NCBI GenBank assembly: GCA_032718475.1
Contig: JAUCBJ010001574.1
Span: forward strand, 1-64,000
Source: Nemertoderma westbladi
Taxonomy: Eukaryota > Xenacoelomorpha > Nemertodermatida > Nemertodermatidae
DNA length: 64,000 bases
Direction of reading: 5' to 3'
Shown: positions 33,574-45,900 of the stretch, piece after piece
Layout of the letters: the number at the start of each line of letters is the position of its first letter
How positions within the stretch are numbered: the first letter of the stretch is position 1
Notes under the pieces: model-generated
Seen by the model: only the letters and a program-made list of their open reading frames with translations
The model's database searches: none
What the model was told of the DNA's origin: nothing
Program-made: the position numbers and the translations under genes

Positions 33574-34196
33574 CACTCATTTTATAGCCAAAAACAATTA
33601 TCAATTGATGGAAAGAAGCAGGTTAAGGCCGGATTTTCTAACCAAAACAATAAACAGTCACTTTACCAAATCAGGGAAAGGAGCAGGTTAAAGAGGCGGG
33701 ATTTTCTAACCAAAACAATAAACGATCATTTAACTAATTGAGGGAAAGGAGCAGGTTACAGAGACGGGATTTTCTAACCAAAACAATAAACGATAACATT
33801 ACCAATTGAGAGAAAGGAGCAGGTTACAGATGCGGGATTTTCTAACCAAAACAATAAACAGTCACTTTACCAAATCAGGGAAAGGAGCAGGTTACAGAGA
33901 CGGGATTTTCTAACCAAAACAATAAACGATAACATTACCAATTGAGAGAAAGGAGCAGGTTACAGAGGCGGGATTTCCTAACCAAAACAATAAACGATCA
34001 CTTAATTAATTGATTGAAAGGGGCAGGTTACAGAGGCGGGATTTTCTAACCAAAACAATAAACAGTCACTTTACAAAATGAAGGAAAGGAGCAGGTTACA
34101 GAGGCGGGCCTTTCTAACCAAAACAATAAACGGTCACTTTACCAAATCAGGCAAAGGAGCAGGTTACAGATGAGGCGGGATTTTCTAACCAAAACA
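33574..34196 (+). repeat. 68-bp minisatellite, about nine copies
   Basis: Unit GGAGCAGGTTACAGAGGCGG followed by GATTTTCTAACCAAAACAAT and AAACGATCACTTTACCAAAT. GCAGGTTA starts at 33618, 33683, 33751, 33819, 33887 and onward at 68-bp steps to about 34161. Contiguous units with no spacers. Confidence 0.95.
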
Positions 34197-35186
34197 ACCG
34201 GTCAGCCGGTAGGCCTACCAGTACCGTATTTAAATTGTAGGCTACACAGTAGGCCTACAGCAGTACCGGTGCCGGTACCGGTACTAAAATACAGAAATGC
34301 CTGCTTTATACCTACATCTGTACATACAATACAGCAAAATAGTGCTATATACTAATACAGGTACTGATAGCCTGAGAGAACAGCAGTAGAGAAACCGGTA
34401 GCATGGAACCTAACATTGGATTTTTGGAGGACATAAAAAATATAAAAAAAAGGACAAAAAAAGGATTTAAACGGACAATAAAAATTATTGCGTTATTTGT
34501 TAAGGAATTAAAAAATACTTTCCAAGTACAGTATAGATTTTAAGAAATATTTGGGAGGGCACATATCATGCAATGCACTTACCAAATTCTTAACAAATTG
34601 TGTATACCTAGAATATAATTTCGGTGACTTTATAACTTGACAAACATTTTATAAGAACTTTAATGGTGCTTGACACGCATTGCAATTATAAATCAGTCAC
34701 ATGATTCACCGCCAATAAATGACTCATTCAGTCATTTTTTGCGTCAGTAGGCCTAATGCATAGTTGCGTTTATTGAGTTTTCTTTATTTACGTTTAATTG
34801 TTTAATGAATTTTGCTTACTAAAATAAAATAGTGTATAGCGTTTTGTTACTTTAATTTATACTGGTACTGTACTGTAGTTGTATTGCCGTTTGTCTACTT
34901 TACTTCAATTGTTTATTTATTTTGTTTGTACTCTGTTTATATCGTTAATGAATATTTATAATTTGCGTAATTGTCAGATTGTTGCTAATTGACAATTGTA
35001 ATTGAATTAATGCCTAATTTGATACAATTAATTTCAAATTATTTAAATGTTAGTGAAATTTGATTAATAACAATTGAATTTGGAAAAATTGGAAATTAAA
35101 AAAGGCCTCATAATCCAAAGACATATTTAATGAACTCCGTGATGTTGTTGGGGATCTGGCCTCTGTAGCATTTGGACCACGAAACG
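34197..35186. other. Non-coding AT-rich stretch
   Basis: No gene recognised. Several ACCGGT/GGTACC palindromes lie at 34198-34285. Confidence 0.4.
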
Positions 35187-35189
35187 TGA

Positions 35190-35693
35190 CAGACAGAACC
35201 CATAGTCAGAGACCAGCCTGAATTAAGTGGAGAGGCAGAACTTTGGTGTGATGTAGGAGTTCCAGCCCGGGCATTCAACCCGCAGACTCGGGCGTTGTTA
35301 GATATGGTATTGGTAAAGGTCAGGGTCGTAAACCTTGACGCCGAGCCATATGCGGGACGCCCCCCGATGAGGGTCCTAGAATCTGCGGGGGCCGCTAAAG
35401 CCGCACTATATGCGGAACCAGCGAGACAGAGGAGAGCGGACAATGCACCCTTCGTAGTCTCTTGCGATGGAGTTCTGGCACCGCAGGCCAACAAGCTCCT
35501 GAGGATCTTCGCTGATAGGTTGCACCACAACTGGGACAGACCTTATAGCACCGTCATGGAGTGGGTTCGCGGCCGTGTGGAGTTCGCCATAGTTCGAAGG
35601 GCTTCTCATTGCATCAGGGGGTCGGGGCTAAAGTGGCGCAGTGGTCTGGGTACGGAGGATGAAGCTGGATTGCCGACTCGTCTGACTCTGTAA
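35190..35693 (+). pseudogene. C-terminal domain of a LINE-like reverse-transcriptase ORF
   Basis: An open frame from just after a TGA (35187-35189) to the stop at 35693. It includes VPARAFNPQTRALLDMVLVK, DAEPYAGRPP, APFVVSCDGVLAPQANKLL, RPYSTVMEWVRGRVEFAIVR and CIRGSGLKWRSGLG. By recollection, this order (P-Q-T...D-x-V...F-V-V-S-x-D-G...R-A...C-I-R-G-S) is the conserved C-terminus of a widespread invertebrate RT-bearing ORF. The DMVLVKVRVVN and FVVSCDG segments look like part of a nuclease-type fold, which is speculative. Local GC content is higher than around it, consistent with an inserted element. The RT itself is absent and a stop precedes the fragment. Confidence 0.55.
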
Positions 35694-36704
35694 TTTGAAT
35701 CTGTCAACTAGGGTGTATGTAATGTGTTGTGCTTTCTCTTATTTGTATCTGTACTAGTCTTTTTGGAATTATAGTTACTGTAGGTTCTAGTAAAATTCTC
35801 TGTGTATAATATTAATTGTAATTTCTGTGTTTATATTATATTATTGTTAAAGCCGTTTCATTGTACTAAACGGGGGTCTGGTGTTTGGGGGCGGCAGCTC
35901 CCAATAAAAAAATGAGATAAAAAAGTAGGCCTACTTAAAAAAAATTTTCCCTGATTTTTTATTCTGATTTTTTCCAGATATTTTCCCAAGGAAACCGTCT
36001 TTTCTCATAGACACCGGGTAGTAACGAAATGGTAAAAAAAATTGCCCTATATAGTTACAGTATATAAAATTCAACTGGACCACCACAATGAACTGCTAAT
36101 TCAGTAGTTATCCTGCATCTAATACAGTATCTATAACGTATTACGATACCAGTACTACAGTATGGTAGCCGTTTGTAGCACTTCATTATTTGGAATTCCT
36201 TGATGGTGAACAAGACTAAAATTATTTTTAAAAACAAATGTTAATTTGTTCATCGAACCACTATTTTCGTTGGGAAAAGTTAACCCTAATGTTCAAAATA
36301 CAATTGCTACAATCCATAGTTATAATATATGATGATTTTATTACCGGTAGTACCTTTATATGACGGGTGATAAATTTTCTATTTTATTTCGTGCTCCAAG
36401 TCGTAATCTACTGTAGCGCTTGATAAGATTACAAATTTGAATTAAATAGTTTTATTGCATAAACAGAAATGGGGAATACCATTTATGAACTTTTTGGTTA
36501 AATTTTTCCGACGTAACTGTGTTTTAGTGTAGACCTACAGTATTTACGCGTTTATATCTGATGTGTATACGTAACGTAGAGTAATAATATGTTTGTTGAT
36601 ATGTTGTTTATATTAAAAATATCAGTATCCTTAAATAATACCTAGCTAAACATAAACATACGTAAACAAACTGTTCCAGAACGTTCGGTATTTATTAAAT
36701 ACTG
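35694..36704. other. Non-coding AT-rich stretch
   Basis: The first 200 bp may be the 3' tail of the LINE-like ORF, ending near AATAAAAAAATGAGATAAAA (35903-35922). Nothing else recognised. Confidence 0.4.
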
Positions 36705-36824
36705 TACACCATGACCCGTAATATAGTGTCATTTTCTGATGACACGGACCCCCCACCCCCCCCCCCCCCCCCAAATTTTTATACAAATCTTTAGGGGTCA
36801 TCCATAAAAGACGTCCGGATATAT

Positions 36825-37522
36825 CTTTTTACAGAACACAGCAGAACACAGTAGAACACAGCAGAACACAATAGAATACAGGCGGAACATAGGCGAACAC
36901 AGCTGTAATTAAAATCTACACCAAAAAATAACACACTTGGGAAAGTACCGGATTTAATCATACAACTGTAAGATGTCAATTACATATTTAAATTAAATGG
37001 CGGTTTTCCATATCCTCCAAAATAAATTACTTCTCATTATCCTGTAACCATGGAGAGTTGGTTAGTTCTACAGCAGTACAGTACCGGTAGCTGAGTAGGC
37101 CTACATCAGTACATTGGTAATATACTCTACACTGTGCCCGGTAATTGCCGGTAAATGCCTACATCTGTCTGTCTGTACAATGTACAGTCTGTCAGTCTGT
37201 ACATGTCTCTACAGCACTAGGCCTACGGCAGTACTGGAACAGGCTGACAGGCAGACTGCTGGACTAGTAACAGGTACAGGCCTAACCGAACAGCTGATCG
37301 GGCAACTCTGATCAGGTAATATATTTTGGAGGATATGGAAAACCGCCATTTAATTTAAATATGTAATTGACATCTTACAGTTGTATGATTAAGTCCGGTA
37401 CTTTCCCAAGTGTGTTATTTTTTGGTGTAGATTTTAATTACAGCTGTGTTCGCCTATGTTCCGCCTGTATTCTATTGTGTTCTGCTGTGTTCTACTGTGT
37501 TCTGCTGTGTTCTGTAAAAAGA
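36825..37522. repeat. Inverted repeat, about 200-bp arms
   Basis: Arms 36825-37025 and 37320-37522 are nearly identical inverted copies (for example TGGCGGTTTTCCATATCCTCC at 36999-37019 against its complement at 37325-37345), separated by about 295 bp. An AACACAGCAGAACACAGTAG microrepeat lies in each arm. Confidence 0.9.
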
Positions 37523-37920
37523 ACTATCCAAGACGTCCGAGAAAATCCCGAATTTTTGGACCCCCCCTCCCCCCTGTCCGCGAATGTCCGGTTTTTGACC
37601 CCCCCCCCCCCTCCCCCCTATTCGGACGTCCGAATTTTAGAAAATAAAACAGAAAACAAATACACGAATTATTGCTGTACATTGTACAAATAGGGGGGCG
37701 ACTACTAATATTAACAGTACTAATATATATATAAAACTATATAAAATACTGTAGTTTACGAGTCAGCTAGGAATGATTCCTCCCAAATTGGTGATGAGAA
37801 CGTAGTGAAAACTGGCATCACATCCTCCCCATAATCCGCAACCTTCGCTTCATCATCACCTACTTTGTCCCGGCCACACTCTGCCTCAACGATGAACGAT
37901 TTCAAACAATATGATAATAT

Positions 37921-38654
37921 CATATTGTTTGAAATTTGAAACACAACTAGTTCAACTCACCGTGGTTGTTACCATGAAGCTGGAATTTTCGATTTCGCCT
38001 TTAAATTTTATTTATAAGCGTTTTAAAAAAGTGTCTTTTGCGAAATCGCACCCTCTGTATCATTGCCATTATTCACTTTAGTCGTAATTTTTTCACATCA
38101 ATAGAAAGTTTGCGTTGAAAGGATTCCAAATATGTAGCAATATCTAAATTTCATTGAGAAACAGCTGAGAAATAGGCGTTCAAAGATTGCAAGAATTATT
38201 GTTCGCTGCAAGCCATTTATTCTATTTAATAAATACACAAAATTCTAGAACGTGTTATTAATTTTATGAGTTGGTAGGCAACAGCGGTATGCCTATACAA
38301 TATCTATATTGCCTAGCTAATCATACATAAACAAATTGTTCCAGAATATTGTGTATTTATTAAATAGAATAAATGGCCTGCAGTGAATTATAATTCTTGC
38401 AATCTTTGAATGCCTATTTCTCAGCTGTTTCTCAACGAAATTCAGACATTGTTACATATTTGGAATCCTTGCAACACAAGCTTTCTATTACGACTAAAGT
38501 GAAGAATGGCAATGATACAGAGGGTGCGATTTCGCAAAAGGCACTTTTTTAAAACGCTTATAAATAAAATTTAAAGGCGAAATCGAAAATTCCGGCTTCA
38601 TCGTAACAACCACGGTGAGTTGAACTAGTTGTGTTTCAAATTTCAAGCAATATG
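37921..38654. repeat. Inverted repeat, about 320-bp arms
   Basis: Arms 37921-38252 and 38338-38654 pair with modest divergence (for example AGAAACAGCTGAGAAATAGG near 38156 against CCTATTTCTCAGCTGTTTCT near 38413), with a loop of about 85 nt. A diverged copy of the right arm lies at about 52705-52800. Confidence 0.85.
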
Positions 38655-38727
38655 ATAAAGATTTGTAGAAAAATTTCGGGGGGGGGGGGGGGGTCCGTGT
38701 CATCAAAAAATGACACTATATTACGGG

Positions 38728-39620
38728 TACTACTAGGATCGGCATGCTGCATTGCAGCTGCATTTTTAAGAATGCTGTGCCGGCTTGTCAACAAAATTGC
38801 ACCGCCACAACTCCCTATCACCCATGACATTTGCTAGATCATCCGCATCTTTAAGGCCAGTGTCCTTTAAGATGCGTCTCAAGAAAGTCATGGGCTGTCC
38901 ACCATGCTTATTCACTCCATGAGGCTGCCAAAGTACAAGATTATGCACTGGCTGGTCCTCACGGCGAAAGCAATGTCCTGCAAAGCGGAGGCGATTTTGT
39001 TCTAGTGTCAAGCTTGGGGGAACCAATGAGACACCTCCAATGTTATATAGTGTCTGGTTGGAGATGTGTGCATTGTACTTGACACAATGTACCCGGCGTA
39101 GCATTCTTGTGAATGTGCCATCCAGAGATTTGGTGTCCTCAGCAGTTAGAGCCCAGCATGGACTCCCGTAGAGGAGTACTGGAACTACTGCTGCTCTGAA
39201 TAATCGGACCTTAAGTTTCCGATTAATTCTAGGTGACTTCCAAATCCTGGAAAGCCTATTCAAGGCTGCCCATGCCTTTCCCTTACGTATTCGAAGGTCC
39301 TCACCTGACTTCCGGATCCATGATCCCAGGTAACAGAAGTCGTCCACATGCTCAAGCATACCATCCTTTGAGCTTATGCTCATCCGATCAGAGACTTGCT
39401 GAGGACTTTCAAAGTTAACTGTCAGAATTTTTGTCTTTCTGGAGTTAATAAAAAGACCAACACTAGAAGCAGCATGTTCTAATGAGCTGAGGAGCCGCTG
39501 GGCTCCCTCTAATGATTCTGAGAGTACTCCTAAAAGTCATCAGCAAAGTCTAGATCAGTTAGGTACTTGGCAGGATTTCCTCGACTTCTGGAGCCAGTAG
39601 GTGGAGTTATCATCACCCCA
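38728..39620 (-). pseudogene. LINE 2 copy 2, 3' half
   Basis: The minus-strand frame 39383-38766 encodes the RT thumb and C-terminal region: SISSKDGMLEHVDDFCYLGS, LFRAAVVPVLLYGSPCW, RFAGHCFRREDQPVHNLVLW, DRELWRCNF. Nearer 39540 is the catalytic box in a damaged frame (DLDFADDF, with Asp where copy 1 has Tyr). The 3' end reads GATCCTAGTAGTA, followed by the target duplication TACGGG (38722-38727). The 5' half of the same LINE is at 51405-52294, displaced by the BEL/Pao insertion; the matching TACGGG is at 52295-52300. It is more complete than copy 1 but frameshifted. Confidence 0.85.
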
Positions 39621-40826
39621 TGTAAAAGCTTTTGCTGAATTGTCCGGTTATTTTTCCTTATTTTTCCCGTAAAATACTCTGTAGTTGGTTTACCAGGCAT
39701 AAAAAGGCCGTGTCCTTGCTGTACTGGTGTTTTAGCGGACATAAAAGCTATTTCTTCTGTATTTGTACTTTAGAGGACATAATCCGTAATTCCGTGACGT
39801 AAAAGCTCGATACTCTTGAAAACAGTGTCGCTACCATGACGACGGCTAGCAGCTGATATTGCCACGTCGACGTTTCTTTGTTTCTCTGTTCTCTCGTTGT
39901 TCAGGTTGACCAATCAGAGCGTTTGTTGTCTCTGTGTTGGAGGTATATACAGAAACTCAGTAGTTCAGTGTTATGTTTTTGCCCAGAGCCTAAGAACCGG
40001 CTTTGGCACCTCCGTTTTTCAGTTTTTAGTCTTACACTAGTAGGTTTAATTATAAAGGGCATATATCCTTTAACTCATGGAATCACTGCTAACTGATCAT
40101 ACATACTGACTGCTGAAACATTGCAAACTCATAACAATCAGTGTTTTCATTGTTGTTTTATACTGCTATTTACCGTCAGTTCTTCATAATATGGTTGATG
40201 AATAATTATATTTGGAATAACGATAAATAACCCCGAAACCCAATATTCTTGATATACCGAAGGTAAGAGAGAAGGGTTACAGAATAACGATTGTGACTTA
40301 TGTTAAAGTGGTTTGAAGTGAATCTAATGTTATTTGATAGACCCTACATGAGTCAGTCTGTGTTCCTTTTATATGTGACTAAAATCAGTGAAGATTGGCA
40401 GATTAGTGTGCAGTATTGTGCAGCATTGTGTATGAGTGAGTCTGTTAAAGAAGCAATTCCTAAAGAATGCGCCATATATGTGAATTATAATTAAGCCATA
40501 TCGTTGTGAGTAGTTTAAGTCATAACTCTGTTTATATAGATAAAGCGCCACGTCCTAAAGGAACTGTTAATATTACCGAAGGTGAATAATATTGTCAGAG
40601 ATTATATAGTACTGTCAGTCGAATAATACATTAGGCTTACATAGCAATAAAATTAAACCGTCGAACCCAATCTCCCGGGAATATCCAGCGGGTGAATGAT
40701 CGCGCACAGATTGGTTTCGACTAGTGTAGTGAATCAAATACTTGTCATAGACTAAAAACCGATTTAATATCTAGAAGACATCTTAATTTGGTGGGTTAAA
40801 CTGCCAAAGGTCTGAAAGCGCGAACA
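39621..40826 (+). mobile_element. 5' LTR of the 11.8-kb BEL/Pao element
   Basis: TGTAAAAGCTTTTGCTG ... GCGCGAACA, 1,206 bp, TG/CA termini. Preceded by CCCCA. The LTR-proximal stem-loop lies just outside it (TATTGC 40846-40851, GCAATA 40857-40862, extended by AGCTT/AAGCT). Confidence 0.95.
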
Positions 40827-42984
40827 TTAAAGGATATAGCTTCTGTATTGCAGTAGGCAATAAAGCTGAAGTACCGGCAACCGGTACCCAGTAGGCCTGA
40901 CTACCTAACCACCCGGACCGGTACCTACAGCAGTACAGGTACAGCAGTATTATTCGATTTTGATAATTATATACCGGTAGGCCTTAATAATTAATCAGGG
41001 AGGGCCCGCCCTGGTTTTTTATTGAGATTTTTACTTATTTCTGTCAAGTTTTATTTATTTGTAGGCCAGTATTGAACAGAAGGCGTGTAAGCCTGATCAG
41101 ATTGTACAGACGATTTGTAGGCTGAGCTGTTGTCTGATTTCTGTTAAGTCCGAACGAATTGCAGTGTGTGTAGATCACCTGTCCGATTAAGTACGATTAG
41201 GCAGTAGGGGCAGCGAACGCTGTAAGGTAAACCCCCAACTAAAGAATAAGTCGCACTACTGGGTTAGAGCGCATACTCCCTAATCATTTCGGAGTCTGCA
41301 TGTCCTGTAGTTTATTTAGGCTTGAGAGTAGTCTGCCATCGTTTGGTCTGTACTTTGTTTGTGTAAGTCTGTACGGGTAGCGTATAATTTTATTTAGATA
41401 ATTTGTAGGCTGGATAGTTGTCTGGCTGTTATTAGGTCTGAACGGATTGCCGCGTGTGTAGATCATCTGTCCGATTAAGTACGGTTAGGCAGTAGGGGCA
41501 GCGAACGCTGTAAGGTAAACCCCCAACTAAAGAATAAGTCGCACTACTGGGTTAGAGCGCATACTCCCTAATCATTTCGGAGTCTGCATATACCGTAGTT
41601 TGTTTAGGCTTGATAGTAGTCTGTCAGTGTTCGGTCTGTATTTTGTTTGAGTAGTTTGTACGCGTAGCGTAATATTTATTATTCAGAGTTTATGCGATTA
41701 TCCGCAACATTCATTCCCCAAGTTTGTTCCTACAGTAATTGTGTTTGTTATACATACCGCTATAGTTAAATTAACCCCGGTACTACACGGGCTGCTCGGC
41801 GTAGGTAAAGACTGGTGATTTTGTGCATCGGTCACTCCAGCAGATGCCGTGGTTCTTTTAGCTGTTCAAGTATATTTAACTACTGATTATCTGTTATACA
41901 AGTACTCGTACCTAATTTAGGGTTTAGTGTACAGTACTTTCCGAAGTAATTAGTGTAGACATTATATCTGTGTTGTAAAGTGGTTGATAGGCACATTCGA
42001 TTAGCTCTATTAACTTCTAGGTAGGAACACTCCGTGATACATAACGTAGAACCTATAGCGATACGGCTATAGGTCGTCAGGCGGTGGTATTTTCCTATCT
42101 AGACAACGCAGTGTATTTACTACTACTTATTATTTCAAATACCGTAGTACCCTGTCCGTTGTAATAACCGGTTATCTAACCCTTTGTTAGGCTGGTTTGT
42201 AGACTTCTTGTAAAATTACCCTAAAAATTCGTATTTGTGTTTTGTAAATTTTGTGTTTATTTAGAGATTGTAATCTCACCCGAATTGTACGTAATTTGTA
42301 GTATTAAGTAACTTAGGTAAATTAGAATTATTTGTTTTAGTGTCCTATACGTAACACTTCACTAAAAGCGCACCGCTTTGTGTAGTGATTACCCCAGAAA
42401 TAATAACATTTATTTCAAACATTGACTAAACCCATTAAAACGGGTATAAATACATTATAAATCAAATCTAACGATTTATAAATAGTAGGCCTACCATAAA
42501 ACCATTAGGTCTCAATATCAGTTGGATTACTGCTTAAATAACGGTAATAAAGTAAGTTAAAGTAACCAAGTAACCCTAAAGTTCAGAAATTCAATTATTC
42601 TAAAATAATTGATATACCGGTATCTACGATAGGCCTATTATCTTATTTCTATAAATCTAGGCTGAAATTATACCGGTACTTGTAATTAATTCTATTCCAG
42701 AATTATATATCCTACAAACTGTAAGCTGTATACCGGTATTCCGATAGGCCTATTATATTTTTATATATATTTGTGCTAAAATTATACCGGTATTCTGTGA
42801 TAAACCTAGTCTGTAATAATAGTTATATATACTATAAGCATACCGGTATTCTAATATATTATATATATCACGCTACACTGAGTAGCAGTACCGGTAATTA
42901 ATTACTAGGCTAGCAGTTAATACTGAGTTACTAGACTTGCTCAGACTGTAATACAGCAGTAGACATTCAACTGTACACATAAGC
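40827..42984 (+). mobile_element. Leader of the 11.8-kb BEL/Pao element
   Basis: Long untranslated leader. It contains a roughly 295-bp tandem duplication (about 41100-41690, repeated word TTTGTAGGCTG) and tandem TACCGGTA-bearing units at about 42600-42870, as in the other copies. No long reading frame. Confidence 0.7.
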
Positions 42985-45900
42985 ATGTCTGACGCAAAGC
43001 AGAATCTGTCAGACAGTCTACTAGATACAACCGAGAGCGAAGTGACAGCAGAGAAACCACATAAGAGAGATGCCATTGACATCTATCTGTCAGACTATCA
43101 GCGTTTTTTAGGTGATGACGAGTTGAGGAGAAGGTTAGAGGGACTTAGCCCTAATAGTGAAGGAACCAAGCTTGTGTTGGATGCCATCGATGTGGAAATG
43201 AGGGCTGCGAATCAGGCTAAATTCGATGAACAACTCCGCATCACACGAGTTCAAGAAGAACAAGTAAAGAAAAAACGTATAGAAGACAGAAAGAAAGCAG
43301 CAGTGGTAGCTGCAGAAGCAGAAAGAAAGGCGGCAGCGGCCAAGGCAAAGGCGGCAGAGGTAGCGGCCAAGGCAAAAGCGGCAGAGGCAGCGGCAGAGGC
43401 AAAGGCGGCAGAGGCAGCGGCCAGAGGCAAAGGCGGCAGAGGCAGCGGCCAGAGGCAAAAGCGGCAGAGGCAGCGGCCAGAGGCAAAAGCGGCAGAGGCA
43501 GCGGCAGAGGCAAAAGCGGCAGAGGCAGCGGCCGAGGCAGCGGCAGAGGCAAAAGTGGCAGAAGCAGAACGGAGAGCGGCTGAAGAAACCACCCAATTAG
43601 AATTGGAAAACATTCAGGAGAATCAAGACTGCATAAATAAACAGTTAACAGCTAGTAATATGCAGATGATGGATCGATCTACTCCCAAAAGACAGGGATA
43701 TACATCATCTGAGGAAGGCGATACCACCGATACTGAAGGCAAAGGAAATAGATCTCGTCTAAGCAGACGTAAAAGAACATTCCACCGTCAGAAATTGCCT
43801 GATTTGCCTCCAGCTGTTAGAAGGCAACTAAATAACACCAACTTAGGTAGTACAGAGCCCACAGACCAAATAATTAAAATAGAAAGACTCCCTACTATAG
43901 TAGATGAGCCTGAAATAATTAGGCCTGTTCTTGAAATCACCCCTTCGGTGATAGACACACCTGTGCTCCCTGAAACTACTTCTAAATTCCCTCTGCATAG
44001 CACTAAGCTACCTGTGCCCCGTAGAACTGCCCCAGAGACAGTTCAGGTCCTGGACCCCGAGCGAAATATTCATAATTTGTCGCCCGTTGTCCCTCGTCCG
44101 CCCGCTACAACGTTGGCGACTCCCGCTTCGGCGGTCGAATGGGTGGACGAGAGACGGCGGGGGATGGATGGATATCCTGCTCGGGCAGATGCAGGAGACT
44201 GTCCAGCAGTTCAAGGGCACAGTAAGGGAAAGTAGGCTAGAGTTGCAAGAAGTGCAGCAAAGTATCGCGCTAGAACGCGATAAATTAGTAAATACTCAAA
44301 AGGGTATACCACCACCCTCTGTAACAATGTGTCAACCTGTTAGGTCTGAAGTATCGCATGCGCAAGGTGTGGAGCCTACACGCATTTATACTGCTAGCGA
44401 AGTAGAAACTCCTATAGTGAACCCTATTAAGGGTAATTATAGACCTGTTGATAATGATATTCCCTATAGAACTGATCATAATCCGAGAAATTTATATACC
44501 GATAACTCGATATTAAATAGCATGATGGCCCAAGAAAGTTTTACGCGTCAAATGGCTAGAACCGAAGCCCGGCAAGCGGTAAAGGTTGGAGAGATCGTCA
44601 AGTTCAATGGAGATGAGATGAAATGGTTACCTTTTAATGAATATTACAATAATAACATACAGAACTCTGTACTATCTAATGGAGAAAAACTTAGATTCCT
44701 CATCGAGTGCTTGGAAGGATCTCCCAAGTCAATGGCGTTAAAATTTATTGGACATCCAGATGGATTAAGACAAGTTTGGGATACACTAAACATCAGGTAT
44801 GGTAATAGGACTAACATAGCTAGGTATTTATATGCGAAATTAATGGCGCCCCGAAAGTTTCTTAGCAGCGGGATTATAGAGTTTTCCGATGAGATTCAGG
44901 AGATCTGTAGACAACTAGATTGGTTAGGTAAGTCTCATGAATACCAGAATTCTATGGTTGTAGGAGCCTTAGCATCTACTTTGCCCAAGGGTGGAGTAGG
45001 TACACGCTGGGACAAGAAGGTGTTATATCTGATGGAACAACAACGACGAGACCCTACCATGACTGATCTCATGTCATTCTTAGATAGAGAAGTGAAATTA
45101 CAGCTCCTAAGGCAGTCCAGAGAGAAGACATTGGAAAACAAGGTAAGTGAGAAACCCGTTTCTAGGAGAAGGGTAACACCAGTATGTTATACCGACGACG
45201 GTGAAAGCCAAACTTCTCAAGGAGAGGACAGCGGGAAAGACACTGACAGATCTTATTATGTCAATAAATTGCCTAAAGATCAGGTAAGTAAATCCGAGTC
45301 TCGACCCAATGACAGAAGGGAACCGGTACAAAAAACCCTTCCTACGTCTCCTAAAAGAATTCAGGTGAGAAAGCCCGAGGAAAGAACAAGTGTGCACCAC
45401 ATAGCACAGGTTAAAGTAAGTAACATCAAGCCGAAATGTGTGCTGTGCGACGGGCCCCACCATTTAAATGCGTGTGATAAATTCCTGAGGAAATCACTAA
45501 AGGATAGACGTGAAGTCATGTGGGATAAGCGGTTGTGTTATAATTGCCTCAGACGAGGACACCAACGGCGAACCTGTAACTCCGACGCAAGGTGTGCAAA
45601 GTGCGGCGCAAAACATCATATCTTGTTGCACACGGAATTCGAACGAAACAGCCCGAGTCAGGTAAGTGAGTCCGAACTACATGTCCAATTCAGTGATGTG
45701 AACGACACTGATCAATCTGAGATGGAAGGATTCTATACGGACGAGTTCTCCGACCAAAACGAATCCTGTTACCTAATAAACACCACCGCAGTGTATCGAG
45801 CACTCGTGTATGAGAAAGACACAGACAGCGACCTTACCTTAACTACTTCCGATCAACAACCATCTTGGAAAGCGCCAACTTCCAATATCGGAATCCGAGA

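Larger units (their letters stand above)
36707..38727. mobile_element. Foldback DNA transposon, TA target site (outer shell of the nest)
   Basis: Left terminus CACCATGACCCGTAATATAG, flanked by TA at 36705-36706. The terminal repeat continues TGTCATTTT.TGATGACACGGACC and a C tract (36750-36772 region). Its inverted partner lies at about 38660-38727 (G tract, then GTCCGTGTCATC...ATATTACGGG) and resumes after an inserted LINE as TCATGGTG at 52301-52308, followed by TA (52309-52310). Without the insertions the element is about 2.03 kb. A TA duplication fits the Tc1/mariner type, but no transposase is encoded. The interior is two large inverted repeats. Confidence 0.8.

Noticed and set aside
33574-34196. 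Regular direct repeats resembling a CRISPR array
   Set aside because: Units are contiguous 68-mers without unique spacers, and the context is animal DNA.
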